Shown: one piece after another, positions 47,189 through 58,771 of the stretch
Numbering within the stretch: position 1 is the first letter of the stretch
Layout of the letters: each line of letters starts with the position of its first letter
Source: Stenocarpella maydis
Lineage: Eukaryota; Ascomycota; Sordariomycetes; Diaporthales; Diaporthaceae
Direction of reading: 5' to 3'
Length of the DNA: 64,000 nucleotides
Assembly: GCA_002270565.1 (NCBI GenBank)
Contig: NQMI01000002.1
Location: forward strand, 806,001-870,000
The notes under the pieces: generated by a model
Databases searched by the model: none
What the model saw: only the letters and a program-made list of their open reading frames with translations
Told to the model about the DNA's origin: nothing
Position numbers and translations under genes: made by a program

Positions 47189-50100
47189 CTTGCGTAGTCG
47201 TGCAAAGCTCACCTGCTTGTTGGGACGGTGACATTGACCTTGTGTCCAGCGCGGGTTTCTAGATAATATCTAGAAATTGGCAAAGGGGCATATATGTCTA
47301 TCTGTCATGTTCTGACTGTTCTGTGAGGAGATTCCATTGACTGGCCTGGACATGGACAATGGTTGGGTTTTATATCTGTCTCGCTGGTGACCTGGATAGA
47401 GAGCATACTTGACATGATTAGACCTAACTGGACTAGCAATGTGGCAGTCATTGACACAGCGTACTCTATAACCGTCGATGCCTCCCTGGTCGAGGGGAGA
47501 CACGTGCAAGCATGGGACTCTTTAATGTAATTGACGTCAATGTTGGCTACGTATTAGTGGCATTTTAGATTGATCACAACCTGTGCCCGAGCTCAACTTT
47601 GCTAAGAGAGCACCGCATCGGGAACAGCTTCACGCTGCTCACCTGTTACAGAACGCAGGTCACTAGATGATGTATCAAGGACCTCATTAGCCTAGGAGAT
47701 TGTCAGGTAAGTGAATCAGCCCCCCCCCTTAGCCTTTGAGATCATGCATTTCGACCCCTGTAATTATATCCATGTAGGTACAATGCTGGACTGCGTTATG
47801 TCATGGGCTTTGCTTGTACACCCAGCAACCGGCTCGGCCAAACCGTCCCGCAGATGATATTTTGGGTTTTCTTATGTATGCACCGGGATGCATGGCTACA
47901 ACAGGAAATTGACAGGCGCATTGAGATATTTATTTGTCTGGCAGTCTGGTGGTCAAGTGCGTGTTGTAAAAGCTGCGTTGTAGATACCGCTTGGGGTCTG
48001 CCTGGCACAAAGCGGCCACCATATGGAACGAATCTAGCCATGTGCATACGTAAGCGTCTTGGGCGCTATCCTCGATTTGCCCTAGAATGGCTGTGACTTG
48101 AGATCTATGCCAAGGGCGGACTTCTGGCCTTGCTGCCGAAAGGCCGCTGCGGCTCAGCTTGTCTCGGCGGCCTCCCAGATGGGGAAGACAGAGCAAGGTT
48201 GACGACAGTAGTCTTGTTGAAGGCACCGAACGGGCCTTTTCTTGCCCAGCCAGCCGGTCAGCACCGGCACTTTCGGAGCCTCTCGAGTCACCCGCACCAG
48301 CTGAAAAGGTCAAGGGGCGTTGGTTGGAGCCCGCTGGGGGCCCGAAGCCACAGGCAGTCTGCTGCACTGGAGTACGCCAGGGTCCACACGGGCGTGCGCT
48401 GTACGGAGATGTTCCAAAAGATCGAGTCCGCAGGAAGGTTCGCTAAGCCACGGAACGATGTCAGTGTCCCCTCCGGCCGTGCTGAGGACTCTGGTGTAAT
48501 GTAATGCTGGGCAAGTCGTCCGTCTGGTGGATGGCTCAGTCCTTGTATATGCCCGGGGCCCGGTGGCCACGGCGGGACTGAGCACGTACTGACCGTGATG
48601 AATTGTTTCCGCGGAACTCGTGAGGCTGCCAGGGCACGGAGAGAAGTACACCAAGTCTAGGCACAGCCCCCTGTCCAGCTGTATACTGATTGCTCGATGG
48701 GGTTCCGCTTTCAACCTCCGAAAGCTCGGAGATGGGCTCCCGGCAGGTTATGCTGAGTGACATGGTCCAGTTCTCTCGCCCCCTGAGGCCTGGGGCCGGT
48801 GTCTGCGGTATACATAGCATTGAGTACTGTCCTGTAGGCAGCAGCAACAGCAGCATCCCGTGGCCAGCCTGTTCCGATGACGATCGCAAGGTATGTACAT
48901 GTGTGTATATGTACCACTACCGCGGTTGGATGCATCTACACTGCCTAGGTAAGAATTAGTGCAGTTGGCCGTCAATCCCGCCAGATCTGCCAACCCCGAG
49001 GAGCATGAACAAGTCAAGTTCGAGCTTCGGTCCAGAGTTTGAGCTGGTAGCCGGTGGCTCGAGCTCAAAACGTCGGGTTGTGGGCGCATTACGGACAGAC
49101 CCTCCCGGGGCGAGGTTCCATTTGTAGCGTACCTACTACTTGCTACACATTCTGCTGTCGGCCACTTTACCTACACTACATTAGGTCCGCTTCTGGCCGA
49201 GGGCCACCATGCCGTACCGCTGTACATGAGCACCATGCAAGGCAGCGTTTGGCATACCCAGTTTTACCCAGCCTGCCGGCCTGCGAGTGGGTTTATTATG
49301 GTGGTAGGCAGTACCGCATCGCCAGATGCCGGGTTCGACAGCTGGTGTAACTTGTACTGGCTGGAGAGCACAGCAACGGGGTTGTGGAGGCTGTGCCCTG
49401 CATGCTCATGACAACAACCGGGGCTGGCGCCCGCAAGCGCGGCGCCAATGCTCGTGCTGTCTGACGGTGGGCTCAGTCGTGGGCGTGGATGATAGACTGG
49501 CTGACATGGTAATAAGGAATCACCATCAGTCTTGTCGGAGATTGCACAATGTGTGGAAGATGGGCTCAGACCTCTGCAATCCGGCAATGGTGCCATCGCA
49601 GCACAACTGTGAGTGAGGAGGGTGTGGGATGGTTGGGTGCTGTGGGCTTGCGTGTACTACGCCTCTCTCAAAGTGCAAGTGTCGTACTCTCTGCAGGTGT
49701 GATATATCCTTTATATCCGAAGAGCACGCCTGGGCGGCAGACAGGTATTATAGACAGTAAAGTAGCGTCGTCGTCGTCGTCGTCATCATCAGTGTCAGCA
49801 CATCCAAACGATGAAGGCTGCTAGCCTGCCGCTCTGAGGAGTGGTCCGCCTGTATTTCAATAGCAACAACCAGCCAGTGTCAGCCTGCCTTGGAATCAAT
49901 TTCCAGGCTGTTTGGATGGTCGACTTTCTCTCTTCTTTTCTGTTTTCCTTCTCTCTTGGCCTGCCCGTCTCCCCAGGCACGAATTAATAATTGCCTTGCC
50001 TGGCAAGAATGGATCGTGACTGACACGGACTAACAGGACGAGGACACAACCTCGACTGGCCGAGAGAGGCTATTGGCTGGTCGGGCATCAAAGTGGGTGG

Positions 50101-50852
50101 CCAAGGGTGCGGAGGACGCGCGTCCTCTGTCCAGGGACCGGGGGCCGATTCCCTGCCGCTTCGTGGCATTGGTCCCTGAGTAGGTACCGAGTACGGAGTA
50201 CCGAGTACGGAGTACTACCAAGTATACTATGCTATGTGTCTCGTCTGCCCTCCTGTATCCTCCTCCTGTCCTTGTCAGCCTGTCCCCTCCTGCTGTCCTG
50301 CGGGGGCAGGCAGGGAGGCAGGGGAGCCACTGCGCCGCCCACCTCCCATCGACGACGCCCTTTTGCTGGGATCCTTGGTCTTCTCTCGCATCCCGGCGTG
50401 TCGGCACCACAGGCACCCACCCAAAGATAACCCTCCCCCCAATCTCCCCTCCGCGCCCGTTCCCTTTCCTCAACCTTTCCCTCCTCTGGCCCCAAGATCT
50501 CGTTTCATATCTGATTCTGCTCTCTCCGTCAACCACCGACTGCTAATCCAACCCGTCAAGATACCCTCCTTTTCCCACACATTACCAGCCCACTCACTAC
50601 TACTGTTGCTACCATTACTACTACCACCACCACTACTACAAGAAAAACAACAAAACCAGCAGCAACAACCCCAACCCGTCACCCCGTCCACCGCCGGTCC
50701 CATTCGCACACACCTCGGCATCGCACCCTCCAACCCGCCTCGACTTGGCCGTGTCCAGTCATTCACCACATCGCCATTCCTCCAATACGAGGACGACATT
50801 GTCTGCGTGGGTAGTCAGCCTCCCACGGGCCAGCAAAGACGCATCAGAAAGC
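47189..50852. other. 3.7-kb intergenic region upstream of the bZIP gene
   Basis: I see no gene. Poly-C at 47720-47728, a CGT/CGTCGT run near 49768-49790, and two tandem copies of a TACGGAGTACCGAG unit near 50184-50215 are present. From about 50,230 the sequence is pyrimidine-rich and probably the 5' leader of the bZIP gene. Confidence 0.65.
50184..50215. repeat. Tandem TACGGAGTAC-containing units
   Basis: Two 14-nt units (CCGAGTACGGAGTA) in direct repeat, part of a motif dispersed through the window's intergenic DNA. Confidence 0.85.
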
Positions 50853-52747
50853 ATGTCCACACAACACACCAAATCACAGAGCCCAGCTGCCTCGCTGTCT
50901 GGTGCCGTCGATCCGCTTGTCGAATCCATGCTGGACCTGTCCGGCTACGACGACCCTGCCGCCCAATACCCACCCCACTCCCACTCGTCGCCCTCGCTGT
51001 CGCCAGCCGCCTCAAAGAACCTCACGCCCTTCGCCAGGCCCGTCCCGGCCACCGTCGAGACCACACAGGGCTCGCTGCTTGCCGCCTCCTCCACCCAGCC
51101 CCTCACCGGCCCCAGCCATCAGTACGACCTATACAAGCAGCAGACTGGCATCGTCCCCGGCGCTCTGGCCAACACCCTGCAGGTCAACCAGAACAACGCC
51201 CACATAGCCGCCGGCTACCAGCAGTTCGATATCGACGCCTACTTTGCCGCCAACATGAACGATGCCTTCGACTTCAACGCCTCTCCCGCCCAGCCCACCA
51301 TGGACATGGACTTCGATTCCCCCTCTGCCGCCGACCAGTCCCTGTTCTTTGGCGAGTCGACAATCAACCCCAACGCCATTGGCGGACACGAGGACCACAG
51401 CCTGCCTTCGCCTCCGGGAGCACCCAACCAGGCCAACGTCGGTCGCGTATGGCCCGGTATGCACCAACAGGCCGCCCTGGCCAAGGCTCAGGCCCAGCAG
51501 AGGCAACAGCAGCAGATCATCGCCCAGCAGCAGCAACAGCGCCGCGCCACCCAGCAGCCGAGGCAGCAGCGCCCAAAGAGCGGTCCCCAGCCCACCGACC
51601 CCATCGTCGAGCAGAAGATAACCCAGCTCCTCAACTCCATGCGCGCCAAGTCCTCCGCCCCCGACCCCCAGAGCAACCCCCCCTTGATGAACCTCCCGCG
51701 CGCCAGGAAGGACGAGGACGACATGGACGAGGACGAGAGGCTGCTGGCGAGCGAGGAGGGCAAGAAGCTGAGCAGCAAGGAGCGCCGCCAGCTGCGTAAC
51801 AAGGTCTCCGCCCGCGCCTTCAGGTCCCGGAGAAAGGGCAAGTGTCTCCCCTCTTTGCCGCCCACCCCCTCGGTGTGTCGCCATGGGTCCATTGTTAACA
51901 TTCTGCAGAATACATCACCCAGCTTGAATCCGAGATTGCCGGCAAGGTGACCGAGAACGGCGACCTGCGAGCTCAGAACCGGGCCCTGATTGACGAGAAC
52001 AAGCGCCTGTCGGACCTGACCCGCATGCTTCTTTCGTCGCCTTCATTCTCTGACTTCCTCGAGCGCCTCAGCACAAACCCCGCTCCTGCCTCCCAGCCGG
52101 CTTCTCAGGTTGACCAGAGACAAGACGCCCGCCAGGCCCCAAAGGATGTCAACCCTTATGCTGCCCAGCACCAGGTCCAGCGCCAGCAGATCGGTCTCGC
52201 CATGCTCCCTGAACAGAACATGGACTTCTCCATGGTTGGCATCGACGCCGACGCCTACAGCTATCAGCCTCAGGTTTACGCTGTTCTTGAGACCCCCGAG
52301 CCGCTCATTGACGCGTCTGTGCTCGCCGGGAAGTCCTCCAACTTCGTTGGCGAGACGTTTGAGCCCGAGCATGACGACAAGATCGAGATACCCGTGATCG
52401 AGCGCCCAATGGTGATGGTTGAGAAACTCAGTGCGCCAAAGGCTCCCGAGCCGCCGGCAGTCGTGGACGAGCAGTTCGAGAAAGACCCCGAATTTGCACT
52501 GTACCACGGATCCCCTATGACGGTGAGCTCTGATGAGATGACAATAGCCGAGCTCGACTTGGGTGGCCTCGTGCAACACGACCTCTTCGGGGGCGTCGAA
52601 ACCGAAAAGATGCTCGCCCGGTATGAGCTGATCGATGCTACCCAAGAGGAGGAGGCCACTGCCCGCTCAATGGCCCGGTTCCAGAGGCTGTCAGAAAGCA
52701 TGGAGCACGTTTGCGCGAGGCTCGAGTTGCTCACGGCCGACATATGA
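50853..52747 (+). CDS. bZIP transcription factor
   Basis: Exons are 50853-51837 and 51909-52747, giving 607 aa. The 71-nt intron is GC-AG (donor AAAGG then GCAAGT, acceptor CTGCAG); no GT donor nearby keeps the frame. Residues 1-200 are Ser/Pro/acidic-rich (MSTQHTKSQSPAAS) and could be an activation region. A Gln-rich tract follows (about 205-250). The basic region is at about 308-328 (KERRQLRNKVSARAFRSRRK, signature N-x2-SA-x2-FR). The zipper heptads are L334, K341, L348, L355, L362, L369. The intron sits exactly between the basic region and the zipper. The C-terminal 230 residues are acidic and uncharacterised. It binds DNA as a dimer; targets are unknown. An in-frame ATG 36 codons upstream (50745) is possible. 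Confidence 0.9.
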
Positions 52748-53140
52748 TCATGCTTCAGCTCCACTCTTCCTCGTTTATGTCATCACATTTCGCCCTTGAA
52801 TCATAGCCACTCGTGTCCTTTTTTTATTTCTTTTTTATGACTCGCTGTACATGGAGAGGGACACGATAGTCTACGGCCTTTACTTACTGGCGCAATTGGG
52901 AGGGGGGGGGGGGGTGTTCTGGTACTTGGTTGGTCATGGGTAAAAGGTTCGGTGTCAGTTTAGCTTATGGTTCGTCGTCCATCTTGTGTCAGTGGTCGAA
53001 GTGCCATTGGCTACGGTCAGGCAGAACCATTGCCTTGGCATACTTGAATATAAAAGTATAGGATCCGCGATGGCGCATGCAATACACAGTGTAAAAGCAC
53101 TAGTCAGCCATAGAAAAAAGAATTGAAATCATGATAGTCA
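52748..53140. other. bZIP 3' flank with a 13-G run
   Basis: 3' flank of the bZIP gene, with G13 at 52902-52914. Composition becomes strongly AT-rich from about 53,140. No gene is seen. Confidence 0.7.
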
Positions 53141-53663
53141 ATGAAAATTCCTCTACTTCCTTGCTGTCGCATGAAATATAAAGGAGCTGTCTACTATCAG
53201 TGTTCCTTAGTTACTTATAGAAACCCATAGTGCACCAACCCATCACCAATCGCCACCAAGACCTAATGCCACCGAGCCTAAGCCTAATGCCTTTACTATA
53301 TCATTAAATTCCACTATAGAAACATTGATCCTACTTATAGGTATGTTAATTAAGATCGATTATGCTTTCCTAGTTCTTATAATATACGTAATATATTTTA
53401 CTTTTATAACTAGGTACCCTTAGTAAGTTAAACTAAACTTTTTTTTAAAAAAAACAGCTACTATTTTTAAACTAAGAAACTTAAATATAAAGCAAATAAA
53501 TTAAGCAGAGCCTATACAATATAAGAAGTACATAATAAGCAAATATAGAATATAGGATTATTATAGTACTATAAGCAGCTATCTTTAACATAGGGTACCA
53601 GGAAGTGGCCAGGACCAGGAAGTGGCTACCCTGCTTTCTTATATAAAAAACATCCGTGCACAT

Positions 53664-54192
53664 CCTGCTAAAACCCTCAAACTAGGCCCAAAATGGACCA
53701 AGTCTTCAAGGTTTGGTTATAAGTATATAAATAAGCTATGATATTTTTTGCAGAAATTCTAGAATGTTTTAGCTTAATTATTCAAGAAATTTAATTTTAG
53801 ACCCCTATAATTTTGTTTTTCCAATATAGCTTATGTAAAACAATTCTAAAATTCCTGTAGAAAACATTATAACTATAGTATATTAAATTTAAGCTACCTT
53901 GAAATTTGCATTCATTTCCGGCTTAATTTAAGGAGTTTAATAGAGTTAGTCTAGATATTTTTATAGAAATTTAGGGTAGCTATATATAATACCTGTCTCT
54001 TATACACATCTANGCTTTTGCTTAATTATCTAAGAAATTTAATTTTAGATTATTATAATTTCATTTTTTCAATATAGCTTATATAATAACATTTCAAAAT
54101 TTCTGTAAAAAACATAGTAACTAAAGTATATAAAGTTTAAGCTACCCTGAAATTTGCATCCATTTTAGGCTTAATTTAAGACTTTTAGCAGG
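53664..54192. mobile_element. Short element with 34-bp terminal inverted repeats (MITE-like)
   Basis: CCTGCTAAAA...AAAATGGA at 53664-53697 and its inverted, partly C-to-T-altered copy at 54159-54192 bound a 529-nt AT-rich stretch. The two halves also repeat each other directly (53757-53950 and 54014-54185). The adapter plus N at 53993-54013 lies between them. So it may be one element or two copies wrongly joined. No coding frame is visible. Confidence 0.5.
53993..54013. other. Tn5/Nextera mosaic-end adapter left in the assembly, with a single N
   Basis: The 19 bases CTGTCTCTTATACACATCT at 53993-54011 are identical to the commercial Tn5 mosaic-end read-through sequence. They are followed by A and an N. 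This is a library artefact at a scaffold join and not genomic DNA. Confidence 0.95.
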
Positions 54193-54420
54193 GTTGCTGT
54201 CAGGACCTATCGTGCCTATCGGGGCATATCATGCTGCTCCAGCAGGAACCCCAGCATCAGAACTCCACAGAGGGGGCCTTCCCTAGTAACGTGTCGGCTA
54301 AAGGCCATTCTCATATGCATTAAAGGAGAAACGATAGTATAGCAAGTAAGCCAGAATGCATTAAAGGCTAGCTATAAAAGAGAGAAGTTTAGCTAATAGA
54401 AAGAAGAAAGGGAAGAAAGA
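54193..54420. mobile_element. Possible LTR start or non-RIP island beginning TGTCAGGACC
   Basis: A stretch of near-normal composition starts TGTCAGGACCTATC at 54197 and includes a TATAAA-like sequence (GCTATAAAAGAGAG near 54371) about 400 nt before a gag-like region. Position and promoter suggest the 5' LTR of the element whose gag follows. No matching 3' copy is present, so this is tentative. Confidence 0.35.
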
Positions 54421-54769
54421 GTAAATTTAATTATACTTATTACTATAAATATACTACTTCTATATTACTACTCCGCTACTCTACTACTATATATACCTAT
54501 TTATTTTACTTATATTTAATAACCCTTATAATCTAAACTTTGAAATTTTTTTAAAAAAGTAAATTATTTAAGGTACTAGTATAATACGTATATTTTAACT
54601 AATACTATCTTAATATAATACAACTGCTCTTACGTAATATAAACTCATTATGCTTACTTCTAACCTAAAGAGCTAATTTACCATTAGTCTTAAGACCTAA
54701 CTACCTTTAGCCTAACCACCTAAGCCTAATATACCCCCCCCCCATCATCCCTACAGCTATACCATTGTA

Positions 54770-55720
54770 CCCAAGTATTAAGGTAATAGCAGATAAGAAT
54801 GCTCACCTTAATAGGGAAGCCTTTAAGTAAAGGGAGGTAGAGGTTGATTAACTCATTAAGGAAGAATAGTTATACCTCTGCCTTTAAGCTAAATATATAA
54901 AGCTATCGCTACTTATATATAATAAGAATAAATTACTAGGCATCCTTGCCCTAGCCTTACCAAATAACTACTGCTCTACTTCTCTATAGAGCAAGCCTAG
55001 TAGGGTAGCTGCTCTAGTAAGTTATATATATAAGATGGGTAACCTACCTGCCCTTATCTATAGGGGCACCTTATTTATAGAACTACATATCTTTCTTTAT
55101 AACCTAGAATACTACTTTTAGCTTTTTGACTTTTAGAAAGACTAAGAGAAGACTAGCTATATTATATGCTACTTATATATGGAGCCTAAGTAGGATTAGA
55201 TTAATTATATAGCTTAGCTTAAGTTAGTTAGTAGGAATCCTTATACCTTATGCTTTACCTAACTAAAGAAGTTCCTTTAAGACTAGTTAGCTAATTCTAT
55301 TATATACATTATTACTATAGTTATAAAGTATATAAGCCTTATATAAGAAGAGCATAAGTTGGTAATAGAGTTTATTTGCTAATATTAGGAAAATTAAATA
55401 GAGGCTAATTAGACTCCTAATAATAAAGAATATATTACTAATATACTTAAAAGATTCTGCTAGAATATATATATTACTATTAGTTTATAAATGTAGCTTT
55501 TAAGTAATTAGAATGGCCTTCTTAAATTAGCCTAATATATAAAAGCTATATTAGAAGCAGACCTATTTAGATCTCATAATACCCCTGCTATTAACCTATA
55601 CTACCCTACTAGCTATTATAATATTAAGTGCAGATACTGCTAAAGGTATAGGCACATTATTTAGGATTATCGAACTAAAATACAAGATAAATATAGTACT
55701 ACTAGTAATAAGAAGAGTAT
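54770..55720 (+). pseudogene. Retrotransposon gag remnant with mutated zinc knuckle
   Basis: A plus-strand frame with many stops ends in a CCHC-like knuckle near 55627-55675 (KCRYC, then RHI, with the last Cys changed to Tyr). Spacing fits a retroviral-type gag nucleocapsid. The stops and Cys-to-Tyr change are as expected from RIP. The element type (Gypsy or Copia) cannot be fixed from gag alone. Confidence 0.55.
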
Positions 55721-55850
55721 ATATAACAATAATCCTATGCCTATAGGAATAGCCAGCAGAGTTATAATAATAACTCAGGGGGCATACTTTAATTGCTAGT
55801 AGCACGGGTACTTCTTAGAATAATGTCCCAAGCTATGAAGATACTGCTAC

Positions 55851-56018
55851 TGTGATGGGCGTTGCCCAGGGCTGGTTTTCCGGCTTATATAACCGGACTC
55901 CAAGTATTTAGATATATTTCCTAAGGGCTCCCTATAGGAACCCTTTATCTCTCTTTTCTTTATCTTTCATACTCTATATTAATTTAATCGGATTCCCTAG
56001 ACTTATCCTTAAACCCCA
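55851..56018 (+). repeat. LTR, left copy of the short element
   Basis: Starts TGTGATGGGC and ends AAACCCCA; less mutated than the right copy. Confidence 0.65.
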
Positions 56019-57349
56019 AAATAATACAAAAGACCCTCTTCTTTATTCAGCTAGTCTAAAAGAGTATTTATTTTCTTTTCCTTAACCTCTATTCTTAAAT
56101 ATCTGATTTCCCTTAATTTTCCTATACCTGCCTACCTAATATACTCCCTCTCTAGAGTCTATAAGACCTAGAAATATAATAAATTAAGATACATATATAA
56201 ATTACTATAACTATTAATATAATTAGTTTGAAATATATATAGTTATAGTATATATATAGCTAATTAGCATTAAAATTTAATAAATCTAGACTAGCTTATA
56301 TTTTCTAAGGTNATATTAGATTAAGATATATATAGAAATTGCTATAAATATTAATATAATTAGTTTAGAATATATATAATTATATTATACATATAGTTAG
56401 TTAGTATTAAAATTTAATAAATCTAAACTAGCTAATATCTTTTAAGCTTTTATAATCTAAACTAAAGCCTTAAAAAGTATAAGTTTTAAGACATTTAATA
56501 CAGCTTCCTTAATTTCTATTATAAAGATTATATATAAGGACCTAAATAATATTAAGAAAGCTTACTAATACCTAGCTAATATATAATAAGTAAGCCTTAT
56601 AGACTTATTTCTTTATAAATTTAATTCCACCCTCTTTAAAGTAAAAGCTACTTAACCATTAAATACTAAGATAATGCTATTAGTTGCTACTCTTAATAAG
56701 AATATAAAGAAGAAGTTAAAAGCTAAAGATTAGCTAGAAGACTATATAGAGTTTTATACCCTAGTATAAAAGCTCTTTAGTATACTTATAGTAGAACCTA
56801 AGGCTCCTTTTATAACCATTAACTTAATAGAAGTTAATATAAACTTAGCTTATCTATAGTAATGGGAAAAATCTATACCTAACTCTTACTTTAAATATAG
56901 AAAATTAGGCTATATAGCTTAGAATTATAAGGAATTTAAAGTAGTAGTTATTTAATTCTTAACAGCTGCTATAGCAAGTTAATAGGAGGATATAAAGGAT
57001 GATTAATAAAGGGAGTAAAAAAGAGCAGGGAAGTATTATATTAAATACTAGGTCTGAGTTAGATAGAGTGGAAACCGGTTAAGGAGGCTTATCTTTTAAT
57101 TAGGTGCCTCTACTAGCGGCTCTATAGTAGTCTGGTTTGCTAAAAGAGGCCGACTAAGCTAGATCGCTAATAGAGGCAGGCTGAGTGAAAATTATGTAGT
57201 ACTACTTAATATATAAGGGAGATTTAGTGATTTCTAGTTAATTTAGGTAGTTGGGAGGGATTTAAATTGGTAACTAAGCTAGCATATAGATGCTAATGGA
57301 GGTAGCATATAGATTACTAATAGAGGCAGTATTCCTAGTTAGGGGGTAA

Positions 57350-57517
57350 TATAATAGTCGTTACCTAGGTCTGGTTATCTAGCTTATATAATTGGACTCT
57401 AAGTATGTAGATATATTTCTTAAGGGCTCCCTATGGGGACCCTTTATCTCTCTTTTCTTCATCTTTTATATGCTATATTAATTCAATCAAATTCCCTAGA
57501 CTTGTCCTTAATCCCTA
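57350..57517 (+). repeat. LTR, right copy of the short element
   Basis: Starts TATAATAGTC (G-to-A changed relative to the left copy) and ends AATCCCTA. Confidence 0.65.
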
Positions 57518-58263
57518 TTATACTATAAGGGTCTATTACTTAATCTTAAAGAATAACTTTGTTTAATTTATTATATAGCTTCTTTAACAAACCTATATGT
57601 TATTTATAGTACTAATATTATTGTAATAAGGTCTTATATTATTAGAAATTTACTACTTAGGATTATAAGTATAGTAGTTTAACAGTTTCCTATATACTAG
57701 TCTTAAATATTCTGCTTAATATATACTTAGTAATTATACCTAGGGCACTACTTTTAATTCTCTAGATTTTAAAAATATATAAGAGGATAATTTATTTCTA
57801 GCTAAAGTATAGTATAATCTTATTTTAGGTCATAATTAATAGTATTTTAGTACCTTAACCTATTATATTTATAGAGGTTTAATAACCTTATTATATTATA
57901 TTATTATGGGAAGAAGTCTTTTTTAACTTTATTAATATAATAGCTTTTAAATTAAATAAAAACAATAATACTTATAAGATTTTATTATGTTTTAAGTATT
58001 TTTAATATATTTATAGGTTATTAAAGAGGAATCTTGCTAATACGACGGCTATTTTACTTTTTTTTTTATTATATCTTTATCTCTTCTTAAAATTACTATC
58101 CCTATAATGCTAGTATTTAGAGCTATTAATAGTACCTTACCTATTTATTTATAGGGGTTCTAATATATTAGTACCAAAGGTACTACTTAGTTGGTTCTAA
58201 AGAGTATTTCTTATCATTATATTACTATTAAAGTGCTTTTCTTTAGTACCTTAGGGAATTATC

Positions 58264-58771
58264 TGTAATGATCAGAAGGTTTCCGAGTACGTTAAACCTG
58301 AAAGATCAAGGGTTTATATTCGGAATACATTGTTCGGCGGTTGTTAAGCAATATTATTAACTAATAATGATCACTAGCTGTGAGGCTATCCAATACTGGG
58401 ATTGAATACTTAGATTAACGACTAGAGAGTCTGTTCTATAAAAACTATCTACTATAGTAATAACCATATCCTTATATATTCCGACTTTTTAGTTGCTCGT
58501 TATTACTTATTAATCTTGGATAAGCTCTTGCAGCCATTGCTCGTTACTACTCATTAATCTTGGGTAAGCTCTTGCAGCCATTAGTTATTACTACTTATTA
58601 ATCTTGGATGAGTACTTGCAACCTGTGGGTCTGCAGCCCTAACCCTGGGCCTTTTGGTAGATAGTGCTGACTTAGCAGTTGGGGTCCTGCGGGGTTGTGT
58701 TGTGGCATTCGCCCTGGGTGCCTGGGTCCTCAAAATGGGTCCCCAGGGTGCCGTCGTGTTGGCTCATAACA
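58264..58771. mobile_element. Solo LTR (508 bp) with 5-bp target-site duplication
   Basis: It begins TGTAATGA and ends TCATAACA, the TG...CA ends of an LTR. It is flanked on both sides by TTATC (58259-58263 and 58772-58776). Composition is near normal in its right half, so it inserted after most RIP of the surrounding DNA. It contains three 44-bp tandem units. No internal domain is present: recombination between two LTRs removed the rest (inference from family behaviour). Confidence 0.85.
58493..58624. repeat. Three 44-bp tandem units inside the solo LTR
   Basis: Units 58493-58536, 58537-58580 and 58581-58624. The first two differ at only a few transition sites; the third is more diverged. 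All share TTAATCTTGG. Confidence 0.92.

Larger units (their letters stand above)
55851..57517 (+). mobile_element. Short LTR retroelement: two 168-nt LTRs around a gag-only interior
   Basis: 55851-56018 and 57350-57517 are direct repeats (TGTGATGGGCGTT against TATAATAGTCGTT at the start; shared GCTTATATAA and AAGGGCTCCCTAT blocks). Their differences are almost all transitions. The 1.33-kb interior encodes, through stops, a gag-like frame with a knuckle near 56890-56940 (FKYRKLGYIA, Cys changed to Tyr). No polymerase is seen, so it is a non-autonomous or internally deleted element. No target-site duplication is visible. A single N lies inside at 56312. Confidence 0.65.
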
